Assembly: GCA_037176705.1 (NCBI GenBank)
Contig: CM073898.1
Coordinates: 35,281,488 to 35,345,487, forward strand
DNA: 64,000 nt
Reading direction: 5' to 3'
Origin: Molossus alvarezi
Lineage: Eukaryota > Chordata > Mammalia > Chiroptera > Molossidae
Positions 61,406-64,000 of this stretch are shown in pieces; within the stretch, counting starts at the first letter, position 1, and each line of letters opens with the position of its first letter. The position numbers were made by a program, and so were the translations under genes. The notes beneath the pieces are model-generated. The model did no database searches and had not been told where the DNA came from. It saw only the letters and a program-made list of their open reading frames with translations.

Positions 61406-62257
61406 AAAAGTAAGGACTACACCATCCTGATAAATGGTTATCAATTTTAATCTTATACATTTATAGGATGGGATAAAATTCTTCTCCTTATTGGAGGACA
61501 TTCTTTCCTCCTAGTTCAATCTCTTCATTTAGTCTATCTCCCGGGTTGAAGGAAAGTAACTCTTCACTATTACTCCCCAGCAACAACCATGATGGACAGA
61601 AACTCACAGTGAAAGTCAAATAGCCACCTTCCTCCCACAATAACCCAGGAAATAAAATGCTGCAGTCTCAGCCAATTCAAGATTCTAGGGAGTATCTACA
61701 GGTTTATTAAATATAATTGTTTCTTTGTAAAAGCACACATTTCTTGATTTTGATATTGAAAAGAACATATCAAATTACAGATTCAATGTGACCCAAAATA
61801 AACATTCAAAGCCACAACTCAGAAAGCAGTATTTTTCTGTAAAGTGTCTCTAATTTTCATTTCTAAAAGAAAACAAATAATATAAGAATGAATAAAAATA
61901 GAACCTGAATCTGTCTCTTTACCAGGCTTCATTTTTTTTTTTTTCTGTAATGCTTTTATCATTACCTAAGTTATGAGATATTTATTCATTCCTCTATCAC
62001 CCAGTAACACATGAGCCCCATGTGACATGGAAGTTTTGTTTGGGTAACTGTATGGTGGCTGTTTTCTACTATGTCCCAGGGACTTGAACAGTAACTAACA
62101 CCTAGGAGGCACTCAATAATTTCCTACTGATTGAATTATTCATAAATACTTCATTTAAAATATGTCCATGAACTAAAAATTAACTAAATAAACCATTTCA
62201 AAATACAAATGGAACTTTGTGTCGTTATCTATGACCCTTTAAAATGTTACTGTCCTA

Positions 62258-62450
62258 GCCCTGGCCGGTTTGGCTCAGCAGTTAGAGCGTCGGCCTGCGG
62301 TCCAGAGAGACCCAGGTTCAGTTCCCGCTAAGGGCACGTACCTCGGTTGAAGTTTGTCCCTGGCCCTGGTTGGGTCATGTGGGTGGTAACCACTCCATGT
62401 GTAAAAATGTCCTTGGGTGAGGATAAAAATAAAATAAAATAATAAAAAAT
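62258..62450 (+). mobile_element. VES SINE with internal deletion and perfect 16-bp TSD
   Basis: Starts GCCCTGGCCGGTTTGGCTCA and is near consensus to CCACTCCATGTGT, then jumps to AAAAATGTCCTTGGGTGAGG and an A/T-rich tail. The pyrimidine-rich stretch found in the other VES copies is absent. TSD AAAATGTTACTGTCCT at 62241-62256 and 62451-62466, identical. Confidence 0.93.
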
Positions 62451-62569
62451 AAAATGTTACTGTCCTTAAAAGTAAAAATCAAATTTCATTATAGAGCTAA
62501 GGAAAAGCTACTGCCTGAAAAGCTACTTCAGGAATAATTTCTATTTACATGACTCCCAGTCTAAGGAGG

Positions 62570-62860
62570 GAAAACAGATATTTATGACACATTAAACACA
62601 TTATTCAATGCAAAGCCCCACCAAGGAAGAAAAACTGAAATGTGCCTTTAGAGCAGACACTCAAGTGGCTCTAGGAAGGCCTTCCCTGTAAAGGAAGGTT
62701 TCAATTGCGGGGACCTAAAGAAAGAGGAAGAGATAAGTAGGTGGAAAAGCAGGGAACATTCTAGGTATTACAAAGATCTATAAAGTACTGAGGCCAGAAA
62801 GATCTTGGACTTCTAGAAGCTATGAGAACTGAGACGGACTAGAAAAAGGATCAAGACAAA
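62570..62860 (-). mobile_element. L2 fragment, minus orientation
   Basis: AGGAAGGCCTTCCCTGTAAA, GGGACCTAAAGAAAGAGGAA, ACATTCTAGGTATTAC and ACTGAGGCCAGAAAGAT resemble reversed L2. Confidence 0.45.
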
Positions 62861-63324
62861 GCAGGTGGACAGCAGCAATCCGCTAGCCTGGCCGACTTTC
62901 TCCCCTCACTGAGTTAGCCAGGCGAGTCCTTGGGACTTCCCTGAACTTCCCTGTCCCAGCCAGATGCTGCGTCATAACAGGTGGAAACAGAAAATACTCC
63001 AACACTGGCGGCCCTATTTAGTGACGAGGGTGACTCCTGGCTGGTGGAAAAGGGCATTTTGTATTCACAAAGTTTGAAATTCCTTAGCTAGCTTTCCAGA
63101 TTTCATCAGCAGACTGTGATATGAGAGATCAAACCGAGGAGCCCAGCTCTCTGGCTGCAGATCTGAGATCTTTCTATGGGCGGGCAAATGGAGCCCAACC
63201 TCATCACTCGAACACTCGTGACACAAACCGGGTTGAAGCAAGTTTTCTTATAATTCTTTAAACCCGTACTGGTTCCTACCTCTGTACTTTCCTCTTTTCT
63301 CTGACCTGTCCGACTGGCCACATA

Positions 63325-63450
63325 TTTCCAGAATCAGCTCAAGTCCCATCACAAAGATTCTTCTCTAACGGATGCCTCCCTCCTCTGACCTCGTCCACTC
63401 CTTCATACCTTTATTACATAGTTCCTCCCTCAACTCTACGTGATTCCTGA
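63325..63450 (+). mobile_element. Possible L2 fragment
   Basis: AATCAGCTCAAGTCCCATCA and GATGCCTCCCTCCTCTGACC resemble the L2 3' region. Confidence 0.4.
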
Positions 63451-64000
63451 GGAGAAGGGGAGAAGGAGGCAGGAGAGACATGAGAAGGGAGAGAGACTAC
63501 ATATGTGAATGCATTTTTCTAAAAAAGAACATTTCTAATGAGGATATAAAAGACCAATTTGAGGTCAGGCATTATAGTCTACGGGAGAACATTTTTCAAT
63601 CGGATCACTCTGCTTTAATACTTTTCTACAGTATATCTGTGCAATAGGGGGTCCTCTCAAATAATTACTTGCTAACCAAATCATATCTGCCAAACACATC
63701 TCAATTTTAGACATGTTTGCTCCAGTCATTCTCTAGAGATTGTCCTAAAGAAGGAAAAAAGAGTAGAAACTTGTAGATAGTAGGCCAGTGGAAAATATAA
63801 TACTATTTTCATTTATCATCCAGTTTGGATGTCTCGTATTTATCGTTTCAGGTGCTCAGGATACACATGGAAGGTGTAAAATCTTTATTATTGAATTCAG
63901 TTCAGAAAAATTCCTTGGCCCTCCAACAGAAATAGAGATAAGAGCATGAATAAACCATCCATGGAATTAAAAACAAATGATAAATAAATCTATGAAAAAG

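Larger units (their letters stand above)
39917..64000 (-). other. NRXN1: NRXN1 intron upstream of the 302-nt exon (partial)
   Basis: This is intron upstream of LNS2, leading towards the small SS1 exons and LNS1. I searched for the SS1 peptide with MMGDQ (plus-strand signature CCCATCAT) and found none. The 12-13-nt GKSK microexon is too short to find or exclude by eye. Stretches not listed separately (for example 39920-41000, 46000-47100, 47200-48100, 49500-50480, 55100-55720, 56650-58590, 60020-61170) hold no recognised gene or repeat. Confidence 0.8.

Overview
The window is vertebrate, specifically bat, genomic DNA. The organism call rests on about 16 tRNA-derived SINEs of the VES type. These have a head reading GCCCTGGCCGGTTTGGCTCAG, a pyrimidine-rich middle, a tail near CCTCGGGTGAGGAT plus poly-A, and target-site duplications (TSDs). 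VES elements belong to vespertilionid bats and their relatives. Mammalian L1, L2, MIR and MER5-like fossils, CA microsatellites and general CpG depletion agree. Nothing prokaryotic or viral was seen.

The window lies inside one large gene on the minus strand, neurexin-1 (NRXN1). Transcription runs from high to low coordinates. Only three coding exons are visible: 39615-39916 (302 nt), 37433-37477 (45 nt) and 36262-36423 (162 nt). Together they encode most of the second LNS (laminin-neurexin-sex hormone binding globulin) domain of alpha-neurexin-1. The middle one is the alternative splice site 2 (SS2) cassette, HSGIGHAMVNKLHCS. It carries a second, internal donor, so 0, 8 or 15 residues can be inserted without a frame change. 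About 99% of the window is intron. The next downstream LNS exon and the upstream SS1/LNS1 exons were not found.

Region by region: 1-36261 is the start of the downstream intron, with SINEs, L2, MIR, L1 3' ends, two small DNA transposons, CA repeats and a few GC-richer patches near 9-11 and 15.5-16 kb. 36262-39916 is the exon cluster. Its introns hold candidate splicing signals: two clusters of ACTAAC/TACTAAC, a GCATG group, a UAAA-rich tract and a decoy acceptor. 39917-64000 is upstream intron, including a nested L1 block at about 41.8-45.8 kb, several SINEs with clear TSDs and a 46-nt poly-A.

I found no evidence for a wholly new biological system. The most interesting part is the cis-regulatory layout around the SS2 cassette. 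The rest is repeat history. Almost all open reading frames are chance ORFs or lie within SINE, L1 or L2 sequence. Calls on old repeats come from remembered consensus shape, not from a database search.
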